A stretch of DNA of 64,000 bases, taken from the NCBI GenBank assembly GCA_046349035.1, contig JAXMDC010000003.1, positions 730,806 to 794,805 of the forward strand. The letters run 5' to 3'. The translations under genes were made by a program, and so were the position numbers. A model generated the notes under the pieces. It was not told the DNA's origin. It did not search any database and saw nothing but the letters and a program-made list of their open reading frames with translations. The stretch is from JAXMDC01 sp046349035. Lineage in GTDB: Bacteria > Pseudomonadota > Alphaproteobacteria > Rhizobiales > Kaistiaceae. The first letter of the stretch is position 1; every line of letters starts with the position of its first letter. Shown piece after piece: positions 37,225-46,276 of the stretch.

Positions 37225-38118
37225 ATGGCCGCCACTCCACGCAGCATGACTGGGTTCGCTCGCACCGACGGTGCAGGACTCGGGTTTCGCTGGGCCTGGG
37301 AGCTGCGCGGAGTCAACGGCAAGGGTCTGGAGACTCGGTTTCGGCTGCCTCCGGGGTTCGACGACCTCGAAGCCGCGGCGCGGGAGCGGATCGGTGGAGC
37401 CGTTGCGCGCGGCAACCTCCAGGTCAGCCTGCAGCTCCAGCGCGAGATCTCGGCGTCGCGGCTGAAGATCAACGAGGACCTCCTGGATGAGGTCCTCGTG
37501 GCTATGCGGCGCATTCAGGCAAGGGTGAATCTCGATCCCCCCCGTATAGACGGTCTCCTGGGCATCCGCGGCGTCGTCGAGTTCGCCGAAGATCGTATTG
37601 AGGGCGAGGAACGAGCGCAGTTGTTGGCAGCCCTGCTTGCCTCGCTCGGTGAGGCGCTGGTGTCGCTGGTCGCGGCGCGTGCGCGGGAAGGGACGGCGAT
37701 CACCGCGGTATTGCTCGCCCGCCTCGGCGATATCGAGCGCCTGACGGCGGCCGCCGAAGCCAGTCCGGCACGAACGCCGGCGGCAATCAAGGCGCGACTG
37801 CAGGGCCAAATCGACCTCTTGCTGGGGGCGGCGCAGCAATTCGACGCCGATCGCCTGCACCAGGAGGCGGTTTTGCTGGCGACGCGAGCCGATATCCGCG
37901 AAGAACTGGACCGACTGCAGGCCCACATCGCAGCGGCACGCGGACTGCTTTCACGCGCGGCCCCGGTCGGCCGCCAGCTCGATTTTCTGGCGCAGGAATT
38001 CAATCGCGAAGTCAACACTTTATGCGCCAAGGCCAACGATCGAGGCTTGACCGCCATCGGTCTTGAACTCAAAACCGCCGTCGACCAGTTTCGCGAGCAA
38101 ATCCAGAACCTGGAGTGA
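37225..38118 (+). CDS. YicC family endoribonuclease
   Basis: This protein of about 297 residues has the YicC N-terminal signature SMTGFARTDG and ELRGVNGKGLETRFRLP. The C-terminal block DIREELDRLQAHI and GRQLDFLAQEFNREVNTLCAKAND ends in a conserved helix. YicC proteins are metal-dependent endoribonucleases acting on small RNAs in E. coli and B. subtilis. Other starts are possible: GTG 37204 and ATG 37246; homologues often begin exactly at the second (MTGFAR). None has a good binding site. It lies 60 bases after mltG and about 60 before gmk. Confidence 0.93.
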   Translation: MAATPRSMTGFARTDGAGLGFRWAWELRGVNGKGLETRFRLPPGFDDLEAAARERIGGAVARGNLQVSLQLQREISASRLKINEDLLDEVLVAMRRIQARVNLDPPRIDGLLGIRGVVEFAEDRIEGEERAQLLAALLASLGEALVSLVAARAREGTAITAVLLARLGDIERLTAAAEASPARTPAAIKARLQGQIDLLLGAAQQFDADRLHQEAVLLATRADIREELDRLQAHIAAARGLLSRAAPVGRQLDFLAQEFNREVNTLCAKANDRGLTAIGLELKTAVDQFREQIQNLE

Positions 38119-38176
38119 GGCGCGTGCCGCACTTAAGTCCGGCGATCCCCAACTCAGCCGTCGGGCCGAGGTCCGC

Positions 38177-38824
38177 GTGAAAGCGCCCGGCCGTCGTGGG
38201 CTGCTGTTGATCCTTTCTTCGCCATCGGGGGCGGGGAAGTCGACCCTGACGCGGTTGCTCCTCCAGGAGGAGAGAGACGCGCTGTTCCTGTCAATTTCGG
38301 TGACGACGCGGCGACGGAGGCCGAGCGAAGTCGAAGGCGTCCACTACCATTTCATCGACCAGAAGCGGTTTAATGCGATGCGCGAGCGTGCCGAGTTGTT
38401 GGAGTGGGCGGAGGTGCACGGCAACCTTTACGGCACGCCGCGAGCGCCAGTCGAGGAGGCACTCGAGGCGGGAAAGGACGTCCTGTTCGACATCGACTGG
38501 CAAGGGGCTGAGCAGGTCGGGCGGGCGATGCCGGGAGATGTCGTCAGCGTTTTCGTGCTCCCGCCGTCGATGAAGGAACTGCGGGCGCGGCTGGAGCGTC
38601 GGGCGGAGGATGACGGTGCTCAAATCGCCAAACGGCTGGCCAACGCCCGCGACGAGATCGGTCACTGGCGCGAGTACGACTACGTCATCGTGAACGACGA
38701 CTTGCAGAGATCGCTGGCGGCGACGCGAACGATTCTGGCTGCCGAACGGCAGCGCCGGCAACGCCAGAGCAACCTGCAAGACTTTGTGCAGCGGCTCATC
38801 GAAGAGAATGGCTCACTAGGCTAG
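38177..38824 (+). CDS. gmk: Guanylate kinase
   Basis: This 215-residue enzyme phosphorylates GMP to GDP with ATP. The P-loop SSPSGAGKSTL lies near the N-terminus, followed by the GMP-binding SVTTRRRRPSEVEGVHYHF. The core segment GNLYGTPRAPVEEAL and a DIDWQGAEQV motif are present, with a lid and C-terminal helix. The GTG at 38177, with GAGG upstream, gives the family start; the frame is open further up into yicC but that part is not guanylate kinase. The gene is convergent with rsmA and overlaps it by nine bases. Confidence 0.95.
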   Translation: MKAPGRRGLLLILSSPSGAGKSTLTRLLLQEERDALFLSISVTTRRRRPSEVEGVHYHFIDQKRFNAMRERAELLEWAEVHGNLYGTPRAPVEEALEAGKDVLFDIDWQGAEQVGRAMPGDVVSVFVLPPSMKELRARLERRAEDDGAQIAKRLANARDEIGHWREYDYVIVNDDLQRSLAATRTILAAERQRRQRQSNLQDFVQRLIEENGSLG

Positions 38825-39655
38825 AGCGTTGGCCAGCGAGACGAATTCGGCGACGGAGAGATCCTCGGCGCGCCGGGTTTCGACGATGTTGAGGGCAGCG
38901 AGCGTCTCGGCTGGATCGGCGAATAATCCACGCAGGCTCTGACGGAGCATCTTGCGGCGCTGTCCAAATGCGGCGGCCGTCACTCGTTCGAGCTTCCCGG
39001 CGGTGCTGGCGAGCGGCGCGGCGCGTAGCGCGAAGTCGACCACGGTCGATGTCACCTTGGGCTGCGGAGTGAACGCCTGCGGCGGTATGTCGAAGAGCAT
39101 CCGGGGCTCGGTCCGCCATTGCGCGAGGACGCCGAGGCGGCCGTAGGTCTTGTTGCCAGGGGCGGCAACGATCCGCTCGGCGACCTCGCGCTGGAACATC
39201 AGTGTCATGCGCTCATAGAACGGCGGCCAAGGTTCGGCGGTGAGCCAGCCGACCAGCAGGGGAGTTGCGACGTTGTAAGGGAGATTGGCAACGATCCGCA
39301 CCGGCCCGGCTCCTGCAAGCGTGGCAAGGTCGGCGGTCAGAGCATCGCCTTCGACGATCTCCAGACGGCCGGGATAACGGGCCGCCACCTCATGTAAGGC
39401 GGCGATGCAGCGCACGTCGCGCTCGATAGCGACGACTCTGCGGGCGCCGACGGCGAGCAGCGACCGGGTGAGTCCGCCTGGGCCGGGCCCGACTTCGAGG
39501 ACCGTCGAGCGGCTGAGATCGCCGGCGGCGCGGGCGATCTTGGCGGTGAGGTTGAGGTCGAGCAGGAAGTTCTGGCCGAGGGACTTGCGGGCAGCGATCT
39601 CGTGGCGGGCGATGACGTCGCGAAGCGGCGGCAGTCCGTCGGCCGGTGCGCTCAC
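38816..39655 (-). CDS. rsmA: 16S rRNA (adenine1518/1519-N6)-dimethyltransferase RsmA (KsgA)
   Basis: This 279-residue SAM-dependent enzyme dimethylates two adjacent adenines near the 3' end of 16S rRNA. The signatures are KSLGQNFLLDLNL at the N-terminus, the SAM motif VLEVGPGPGGLTRSLL and the catalytic NLPYNVATPLL. The C-terminal helical domain is present. The start ATG overlaps the pdxA stop by four bases, giving the standard lptD-surA-pdxA-rsmA order. The end overlaps gmk convergently. Confidence 0.97.
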   Translation of the reverse strand: MSAPADGLPPLRDVIARHEIAARKSLGQNFLLDLNLTAKIARAAGDLSRSTVLEVGPGPGGLTRSLLAVGARRVVAIERDVRCIAALHEVAARYPGRLEIVEGDALTADLATLAGAGPVRIVANLPYNVATPLLVGWLTAEPWPPFYERMTLMFQREVAERIVAAPGNKTYGRLGVLAQWRTEPRMLFDIPPQAFTPQPKVTSTVVDFALRAAPLASTAGKLERVTAAAFGQRRKMLRQSLRGLFADPAETLAALNIVETRRAEDLSVAEFVSLANALA

Positions 39656-40677
39656 CGGCGCTGCTCGCCGGCGGCAAGATCGGCAGCCAGGCGAAGCGCG
39701 GCAGCGAGACTTGAGGGGTCGGCGCGGCCGGTCCCGGCGATGTCGAGGGCCGTGCCGTGATCGGGCGAGGTGCGCACGAACGGCAAGCCGAGCGTCACAT
39801 TCACCGCTTCGGCGAAGGCCAGGGTCTTCACCGGTATCAGAGCCTGGTCGTGATACATGCAGAGGGCAACGTCGTAGGTGGATCGAGCGGCGGGGTGGAA
39901 CAGTGTGTCGGCAGGGAGGGGCCCGCGGACGTCGATACCCTCGGCTTGGAGTGTGTGGACTGCCGGACCGACGATGCCCGTGTCTTCGGTGCCCATGGCA
40001 CCGCCTTCCCCAGCGTGGGGATTGAGGCCGGCGACGGCAAGGCGGGGCCTAGCGATGCCGCAGCGGCGGCGAAGGTCGGAGGCAACGATACGCGCAGTAT
40101 CAACGATCAGGCCTGCCGTCAGGCGGCGCGGTACCTCGGCCAACGGGATGTGGATGGTCACGGGCACGGTTCGAAGATCCGGCGCCACCAACATCATCAC
40201 CGGTTTCGGCGGCTCTCCCCCTTCGGCCGCCAGCTCGGCGAGAAACTCGGTGTGGCCGGGATGGCGGAAGCCGGCGGCGTATAGCGCGGCCTTGTTGATC
40301 GGGCAGGTCACCAAGGCGGCGGCCTCGCCCTCCCGAACCAGACCGACTCCGCGGGTTATGGCCTCGACGACCGCCGGCGCATCAGCTGCCGCGATTTTGC
40401 CGGCGGTGCCAGTTGCTTTGGCGTGGAGCGGCACGACCGGAAGGGCCTCGCTGAAGCGGCGGCTGGCTTCCCCGGGCTCGACCGGCAGCAGGGGGGTCGG
40501 CAAAGAGAGTTGCGCGGCACGGCGCGACAGGAGGTCGGGGTCGGCGAGGACGAAGAAAGGCGGGAGGCGGCGCTCGACGCGCTCGTGCCAGGCCCGCAGC
40601 GCGATGTCCGGCCCGATCCCGGCCGGCTCGCCCATGGTCAGCGCCAGCGGGGCAAGGGGGTTACGCAGCGTTCTCAC
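39652..40677 (-). CDS. pdxA: 4-hydroxythreonine-4-phosphate dehydrogenase
   Basis: This 341-residue enzyme oxidises 4-hydroxythreonine phosphate with NAD in pyridoxal phosphate synthesis. The start is followed by LALTMGEPAGIGPDIAL, characteristic of PdxA. Metal-binding and substrate residues are visible in FRHPGHTEFLAE, GLNPHAGEGG and MYHDQALIPVK. The C-terminal LGLPFVRTSPDHGTALDIAG block is intact. It overlaps the upstream surA-like gene by four bases and rsmA by four, suggesting tight coupling of the whole unit. Confidence 0.97.
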   Translation of the reverse strand: MRTLRNPLAPLALTMGEPAGIGPDIALRAWHERVERRLPPFFVLADPDLLSRRAAQLSLPTPLLPVEPGEASRRFSEALPVVPLHAKATGTAGKIAAADAPAVVEAITRGVGLVREGEAAALVTCPINKAALYAAGFRHPGHTEFLAELAAEGGEPPKPVMMLVAPDLRTVPVTIHIPLAEVPRRLTAGLIVDTARIVASDLRRRCGIARPRLAVAGLNPHAGEGGAMGTEDTGIVGPAVHTLQAEGIDVRGPLPADTLFHPAARSTYDVALCMYHDQALIPVKTLAFAEAVNVTLGLPFVRTSPDHGTALDIAGTGRADPSSLAAALRLAADLAAGEQRR

Positions 40678-41600
40678 GGATGGGTTATGACGGCGCGGGC
40701 GCGCAGCTCCAACATATAGGCTTTGACGGTTTCCTCCGGCAAAGAACGATCTTGGGGCCTGGGGCGCGAAGGGCTGGCGACCTCCGTGATCTTGCAGACG
40801 GCGACCATCTCGATCCCCCGCTCGGTCGGCGTAGGGTCGGTCAGATCTCCCGCTCGAGTCCTTTTCACCGCCTCGCCAAGCGGGCCGTTCAACTGTCGGC
40901 TATCGAGATCTCCGAATTCCCTAGTGGAAACCCCGTCGAACGACTTGGCCAGATACATGCTTCGGTTACAGCCGGCAAATCGGGCGCGGAATTGCTCGGC
41001 CTCTCGGTGCCGGCGTGCGAGATGTTCTTCCGACGAGCCCTGCGTAATCGTAAAGGTGATCAGCTGCAGGGTGTATCGACTGACAGGCGCGGCGCTCTGA
41101 TCGGAAGGCGGCTTCGCGGGAAACAATAAATCGCAGCCAGGCGCGGCGTTCGCAGGTGCGATCAGGCAGAACCGGGCAGAGCGGCGCCTATCCAGAAGGC
41201 CGTTCAGCAGCTCCTGCCGGACCAGCTGGGAGTGGATCTGCGCCTTCAGGGTCGAGGGCGAAACCCCGCGCCCGGTTAGGGCGTGGCTAAGCTGCTCCGG
41301 CGTCAGCCGAACGCGAGCGGCAATCGTCGCATACGCGGTATCAACCTGGGCAGCCGGGATGGTGAGGCCAATGCGATCGGCTTCAGTCCGCTCGATCGCC
41401 TCGGCGATCAGTTCCTCAGTGGCCGCCTCGGTGCCGCCGGGGCGTCCGGTCAATTCGTTCAAAGCCGCCCGTTGTTCGACGTCGTAGCCGGTAATCGGCC
41501 GGCCGTTGACGACGACCTTGACGGCATCGGCGGCCCATCCGGGTGCGATGACAACGGCGCCGACCAGAAAGAGGGCGATGCGTAGGAATTGGCGACCCAT
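40674..41600 (-). CDS. SurA-like periplasmic protein, diverged second copy
   Basis: This 308-residue protein has a signal peptide (residues about 1-24 from ATG 41600), then a SurA N-terminal domain of the form GRPITGYDVEQRAALNELTGRP. It parallels the neighbouring copy closely through TLKAQIHSQL but then has a distinct Cys/Pro-rich insert (about residues 135-170). The copies converge again at YTLQLITFTI and FRARFAGCNRS. SurA proteins chaperone outer-membrane proteins such as LptD; parvulin-type catalytic activity is not obvious here. It overlaps pdxA by four bases. I take it as a diverged paralogue of the gene at 41706. Confidence 0.8.
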   Translation of the reverse strand: MGRQFLRIALFLVGAVVIAPGWAADAVKVVVNGRPITGYDVEQRAALNELTGRPGGTEAATEELIAEAIERTEADRIGLTIPAAQVDTAYATIAARVRLTPEQLSHALTGRGVSPSTLKAQIHSQLVRQELLNGLLDRRRSARFCLIAPANAAPGCDLLFPAKPPSDQSAAPVSRYTLQLITFTITQGSSEEHLARRHREAEQFRARFAGCNRSMYLAKSFDGVSTREFGDLDSRQLNGPLGEAVKRTRAGDLTDPTPTERGIEMVAVCKITEVASPSRPRPQDRSLPEETVKAYMLELRARAVITHP

Positions 41601-41705
41601 CAGGCCTCCTCCGGCGGACATCGCTCACTTCCGCAGACGCAGGCGGTATCGGTGACTGGACGCAAGCTCAGGCGGTCGATCTTGCAAAGTCGCCAGTTTG
41701 CCCAG

Positions 41706-42620
41706 TCACTTGTAGACGATGACGGCGCGGGCCCGCAGCTCCTTGAGGTAGTCCTTGCCGATGTCCTCGCTTTGCGCGACCAAGAGCCGGTTCTCGATCT
41801 CGGCGCGAGCGCCAGATGTGCTTTGGACCTGCGCGATCTTGCACACGGCGTACATCTCCAGGCCCTGATTGGTCGGGCTGACGTCGGTCAGGCCACCGGC
41901 GCGCGTCTTCTTGATGGCATCGCCAAGGGCACCGCTCAGTTGCGTGCTGTCGCGGCGGCCGGTGTCCTTGACCGCCACGTCCTTGAAGGACTTGGCAAGA
42001 TCGACGCTCTTGTCGCAGCCGGCAAAACGGGCGCGAAACTGCTCCGCGTCGCGTCGACGCTGCGAGATCAGCTCTTCGGAGGGGTTCTTCGGCAGGACGA
42101 AGATGATCTGCTGAAGCGTGTACTGGTTGATGGTCAGCTTGTCGTTGTCGCCTTTGGCGAGGAGGGCAGCGCTGACGTCGCTGCTCTTTACCTTGGCGGC
42201 GCGGCGGATGTGGTCCTGGGCGAGTTCCTGCCAGATCATCTGGGCGCGAATCTGCGTCTTCAGCGTTGACGGCGAAATGCCCCGCCCGGTGAGAGCTTGG
42301 GTCAATTGCTCCGGCGTAAGGCGAACGCGACCGGCGATGGTGGCAAAGCCAGCGTCGATTTGCGCATCCGGGATGGTAAGGCCTACGCGGCTCGCTTCGG
42401 TCCGCTGGATCGCCTCGTTGATGAGTTCCTCGGTTGCCTCCTTCGTGCCGCCCGGTCGCCCGGTCAGCTCATTCAAGGCAACTCGCTGCTCAATGTCGTA
42501 ACTGGTGACCGGCAACCCGTTAACGATCACCTTGATGACAGTATCGGCGTTTGCAGGTCCGGCTCCCGACAGGGCCGCAAGTGCGCACAACACTAACAGG
42601 ACAAAACGTGGAGTCTTCAT
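41706..42620 (-). CDS. surA: SurA-like periplasmic chaperone
   Basis: This 304-residue protein has a cleavable signal (KTPRFVLLVLCALAALSG and a cut near ANADT). The SurA N-terminal domain follows (NGLPVTSYDIEQRVALNEL) and a region with LTPEQLTQALTGRGISPSTLK. A single PPIase-like part runs from YTLQQIIFVLP to EMYAVCKI. At about 300 residues it is shorter than the 430-residue SurA of E. coli, consistent with one instead of two parvulin domains. The AGC and VCK cysteines are shared with the next paralogue. It lies between lptD (170 bases downstream of its stop) and the second copy (105 bases). Confidence 0.85.
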   Translation of the reverse strand: MKTPRFVLLVLCALAALSGAGPANADTVIKVIVNGLPVTSYDIEQRVALNELTGRPGGTKEATEELINEAIQRTEASRVGLTIPDAQIDAGFATIAGRVRLTPEQLTQALTGRGISPSTLKTQIRAQMIWQELAQDHIRRAAKVKSSDVSAALLAKGDNDKLTINQYTLQQIIFVLPKNPSEELISQRRRDAEQFRARFAGCDKSVDLAKSFKDVAVKDTGRRDSTQLSGALGDAIKKTRAGGLTDVSPTNQGLEMYAVCKIAQVQSTSGARAEIENRLLVAQSEDIGKDYLKELRARAVIVYK

Positions 42621-42790
42621 GGAACCCATTATCGCTCGATGCGACGCTGCCAGCTCGCTAACCGCGAACACGGACTTCGAAGGCTCTCTGCAGCACGAAA
42701 CAACGCGGATCTGCTGAGCCCAGCGATCTGCCGAGGATCAGGCAAAATGCCGGATCGGTCAATCGCTGCCGACGAAATCCGCCCGCCGCC

Positions 42791-45187
42791 TTAGTAGGCC
42801 ACCGAATTCAGGTCAACCCCGGTGGTAGCGGCACCAAGCGTGCGCAGGTCGAGACGCAGCCAAATCTGCCGCGAAGCGACGATGTCGGAATAGTCATTCC
42901 GCGTTTCGTTGAAGGCGAGCGACAGGCTGACGCAGTCGTTGTCGTAGGCAATGCCAAGGCTGTCGCCGACCAGCGCCGCGCTGCGGATATCGTAAACAAC
43001 CGATCCGAAAAGGCGAAGATCATCAAATACCCGGCTCGTCGCCGCGCCGCGGACGACGAACGAATCTTCCTCGCCATTGGTCGCGGCAAGGTTGCGCAGA
43101 TAAGCGAGACTCACCGCCGCCGTCACCGGTCCCATCGGTCCGGCCGCCTCCAACTCGCCGCGGTTCAGCGTGAAATCGGATTCGGCGAAACGGCCGCGCG
43201 CGGTGAGGCTGTGGCCGTTCTGATCGGCGAGGGCAATGCGCGAGACGATGTCGGAGCGCTGGGTCTGAAGGCCGGAGAAGGCGCCGGTGTTGGCGATGTC
43301 CGGCGTGGCGAAGGGATTAACGCCCGCCAACTGATACGACTGACCGACAAGGCCGTCGATCGTCATACCGCTCGGGAAGTAGCCGACGTAGCGCACGCCG
43401 GCGTTAAGCCGGGTTCCGCCTTCAACGCGGTCGTAGCCGGAAAACTTGTCGCGGCGAAAGAGTGTGGTGTCGTCAAACACCAGGCTCTGGGCGTCTTCGT
43501 TCGGGAGCTTGCCCGCCCGCTGCTCGTTGGGGCGACCGATGAGCTGGGCGATGGGCTCCAAGACGTGGCTTGCACCTCCCGCCAGCGCCATCCACGGCCA
43601 CCGCCACTCCAGGCCGACGGCGGGCATCGCGCGCAGCACGCTGTTGTCCGTAGTCAGGCCGGCGGCGAATGCCGCCGGATCGGTAGCCGACAGATGGAAG
43701 CTGTCGCCGCGCGCATAGGCAAAAGGCGTGAACAGCATCCCGCCAGGGGCGACAAAGCCCTTTTGCCATTCGATCTGGTTGCTGAGGCGGGTGAAGGCGC
43801 CGGAAACGCCGCGATAGTGGTCGGGGAGCAGATTGCCATCGAGGTCGAGGGTGTCGCTCGCTCCGCGGGAGAGGCTGGTGATGTTAGAGCGGACCGTCAG
43901 TTCGCCTCCGGCGACCGGTTGATCCAGCGTGTATCGGTGATCGACGACCGGATGGACGATCGGTTGGCGCTCCTGATCGTAGATCGGGTCGGTTTTGTCG
44001 GTGAGAACCGCGAAGTAATACGCGCGCGCGTCAAGGCGATTGCGATCGCTTTGGCCGGTCAAGTATGCCCTCGATGTGAGGATCGCGTTCTCGTCCGAGA
44101 TGACGTTGTAATTACGGGTGAAGGTGCGGTCGGTGAGCGCCGTCGCGTCCCAGCCATAGGACCACTGGTCGGCAAGGGCGAAAAGGCCGGTTGTCCTGAC
44201 GCCGCCGCGGAAGTCGCGCTGCGCGAAGGTGCCGGTGCCGCCGTCGCCGAGGAACAGTTCGCCGCGCTCCTGGCGCAGCCCCGCCGCCTCGACAGTGTAG
44301 GTGCCGTTGGAGAGGCGGTGACGCCACTCCACGTCGACCAAGGCGCCCTGCTTGGACAGCAGCGTCGGCGTGATGGTTAGATCGTAGTTCGGCGCCAGCG
44401 CCCAGAAGTAGGGCGTTCCTACCTGGATGCCCAATTCCTTCGAGAAGCCCGTGCGCGGGGAGAGGAAACCGGACTGGCGCTTAACCGTATCGTCCGGGGT
44501 CCAGAAGAAAGGCACCCACGCAACCGGCACGCCGAGGAACTCCAGCGAGGCGTCGTTGAAGGTAATGAGGTGGCTGCTCTGATCGACGACGATACGTGCC
44601 GCCTTCACCTGCCATAGTGGCGGCCGCTCGGGATGGTCGATGCAGGGCTGGCAGGCGGTGTAGACGGCGCGGTCGAGCACTGTTGTCGAGCCGGATTGTC
44701 GCGACGCGCTCGCGGCGGCGAAATGCGTTCGGTCGGCGGTGTCGATGCGCAGCGACTTGACGAAACCGTCGCGGAAGCTGTCGGTGACATCGAGGGTCTC
44801 GGCGCTGATCACCGCGCCGCCGGGTTCGAGAACGCGAACAGCGCCGCTGGCCACCAAGCGACCGGTCTTACGGTTGTAGGTTACCCGCTGCGCCTCGAGC
44901 GCGTAGCCGTTGTAATAGATCTTCACTCGTCCGGAAGCGGCAATGCTGTCCCGGTTGTAGTCGTAAATGAGTTGGTCGGCCTCCAGCAGCATTTGGTCGT
45001 TGGCACCGGGGGCTGCCGGTCCACCGAGAAGCGGGCTGCCGACCACGGATGTCACGGCAGCCTGCGCTGGTCCGAAGGCCGCAGTGCCGACGAGGCAGCC
45101 GACAGCAATCGCCGCGAGGGCAGCACCAACCCAGCGCAGAGGCGCGGGAAGACCAATCCGTTGGCGAGGCTTGAACTGGCTTCTCAC
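42791..45187 (-). CDS. lptD: LPS-assembly protein LptD
   Basis: This 798-residue outer-membrane protein inserts lipopolysaccharide into the outer leaflet. It has a signal peptide around WVGAALAAIAVGCLVGTAAF and a short OstA/LptA-like N-terminal domain (QMLLEADQLIYDYNRD...GRVKIYYNGYALEA). A long beta-barrel of about 26 strands follows, with many aromatic and glycine residues, ending LNSVAY. The cysteine-poor N-terminal region has two cysteines near CQPCIDHPERPPLW. I placed the start at GTG 45187, overlapping the lptG stop in GTGA; the open frame continues 21 codons upstream inside lptG. Confidence 0.93.
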   Translation of the reverse strand: MRSQFKPRQRIGLPAPLRWVGAALAAIAVGCLVGTAAFGPAQAAVTSVVGSPLLGGPAAPGANDQMLLEADQLIYDYNRDSIAASGRVKIYYNGYALEAQRVTYNRKTGRLVASGAVRVLEPGGAVISAETLDVTDSFRDGFVKSLRIDTADRTHFAAASASRQSGSTTVLDRAVYTACQPCIDHPERPPLWQVKAARIVVDQSSHLITFNDASLEFLGVPVAWVPFFWTPDDTVKRQSGFLSPRTGFSKELGIQVGTPYFWALAPNYDLTITPTLLSKQGALVDVEWRHRLSNGTYTVEAAGLRQERGELFLGDGGTGTFAQRDFRGGVRTTGLFALADQWSYGWDATALTDRTFTRNYNVISDENAILTSRAYLTGQSDRNRLDARAYYFAVLTDKTDPIYDQERQPIVHPVVDHRYTLDQPVAGGELTVRSNITSLSRGASDTLDLDGNLLPDHYRGVSGAFTRLSNQIEWQKGFVAPGGMLFTPFAYARGDSFHLSATDPAAFAAGLTTDNSVLRAMPAVGLEWRWPWMALAGGASHVLEPIAQLIGRPNEQRAGKLPNEDAQSLVFDDTTLFRRDKFSGYDRVEGGTRLNAGVRYVGYFPSGMTIDGLVGQSYQLAGVNPFATPDIANTGAFSGLQTQRSDIVSRIALADQNGHSLTARGRFAESDFTLNRGELEAAGPMGPVTAAVSLAYLRNLAATNGEEDSFVVRGAATSRVFDDLRLFGSVVYDIRSAALVGDSLGIAYDNDCVSLSLAFNETRNDYSDIVASRQIWLRLDLRTLGAATTGVDLNSVAY

Positions 45188-46269
45188 CCGTCTTCCTCGC
45201 GAAGCAAGATCGTGACGCTGATCAATGTCGCCATGACGGCCGGCAGCCACGCCGCGAACACCGGCGCCACCAGACCGCCACCCCCTAATCCGCGGGTGAT
45301 TTCGTTAGCCACATAGAGCACGAAGCCGGCCGCCACGCCAGTGATAATCATGCCGCCGAGGTTATCCAAACGGGTAAAACGCAGCGAAACCGCGCCGGCA
45401 ATCAACACCATCGCCAGCAGCAACATCGGCCTCGCGATAAGTAGCTGATATTGCATCTTGAATCGGTTTACGGGGACCGTCGTTTGCTCAGCGAGATCGA
45501 TCATCCTGGGAAGGTCCCAGAAGGAGATCGTGTCCGGGTCGCCGAAGGCCTGTCGAATCGCCGCTTGGGTGAGGGCGGTGGGAAGGGGATAAATCGCCAC
45601 TTGGCGCGGCTGCGCGTTCGGCCGCGTAACCGTTGCCGGTCCGATCTGCCACTCGTTGCCGACAAGCTCGGCGCCGGGTGCATCGATGCGCTCGCGAAAC
45701 CGTCCCTTGTCGTCGAAAACGAAGGCGGTAACCCCACTCAGGCTCAGGCCCTCGCGCGAACTGCTGGTCGCGCCGATGATCGAATCGCCATCCTTGCCGT
45801 TCTGTCTCAGCCAGACCGGTCCGCCGGGCGACTTGTTGGTAGCGCTGATCGGCCCCCGCTCCAGCTCCACGGCCATCTCCTTCCAGGCGGCGGCGAGAGG
45901 GTTGAAAAGGGTCGTTGCGGCCAAGCCGACGAGAAGGCCGATGGCGGCACCCGGCAAGATGAACTGCCACGCCGAAACGCCCGCCGCGCGGGCAACCACC
46001 AGTTCCAGCCGGCGATTGGAGATGGCAAAGGCGGCGATGGCGCCAAAAAGCGTGGCGAAGGGGAGGACTGCCTCGGCGACGTTCGGCGTGCGCAGGATCG
46101 TATCGAGGGCGGTCAGGCGGGCGTCAAACCCGTAGGAGGAGTAGGCGCGCCGCGAGAGTTCGACATAGTCGATCACGGCGATCAGCACGACGCACAGGCC
46201 GAAGATCGCCAGAATCGTCTTGGCGAAACGAACCGTAAAGTAGCGGGTGAGAGTCCAGCCGATGCGCAT
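45184..46269 (-). CDS. lptG: LPS export ABC transporter permease LptG
   Basis: This 361-residue inner-membrane subunit of the LptBFG complex extracts lipopolysaccharide from the inner membrane and passes it to LptC. It starts RIGWTLTRYFTVRFAKTI after ATG 46269, the usual LptG beginning. Six membrane segments in two groups of three flank a jellyroll periplasmic domain of about 150 residues. The loop ISNRRLELVVARAAGVSAWQF after the third helix carries the LptB coupling helix. The frame is open about 58 codons upstream into lptF but the homologous start is internal. It overlaps lptD by four bases and follows lptF by seven. Confidence 0.93.
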   Translation of the reverse strand: MRIGWTLTRYFTVRFAKTILAIFGLCVVLIAVIDYVELSRRAYSSYGFDARLTALDTILRTPNVAEAVLPFATLFGAIAAFAISNRRLELVVARAAGVSAWQFILPGAAIGLLVGLAATTLFNPLAAAWKEMAVELERGPISATNKSPGGPVWLRQNGKDGDSIIGATSSSREGLSLSGVTAFVFDDKGRFRERIDAPGAELVGNEWQIGPATVTRPNAQPRQVAIYPLPTALTQAAIRQAFGDPDTISFWDLPRMIDLAEQTTVPVNRFKMQYQLLIARPMLLLAMVLIAGAVSLRFTRLDNLGGMIITGVAAGFVLYVANEITRGLGGGGLVAPVFAAWLPAVMATLISVTILLREEDG

Positions 46270-46276
46270 CGCCGTG

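Noticed and set aside
43211..44380. A 389-codon plus-strand frame inside lptD
   Set aside because: It is antisense to the LptD barrel, whose own frame reads cleanly.
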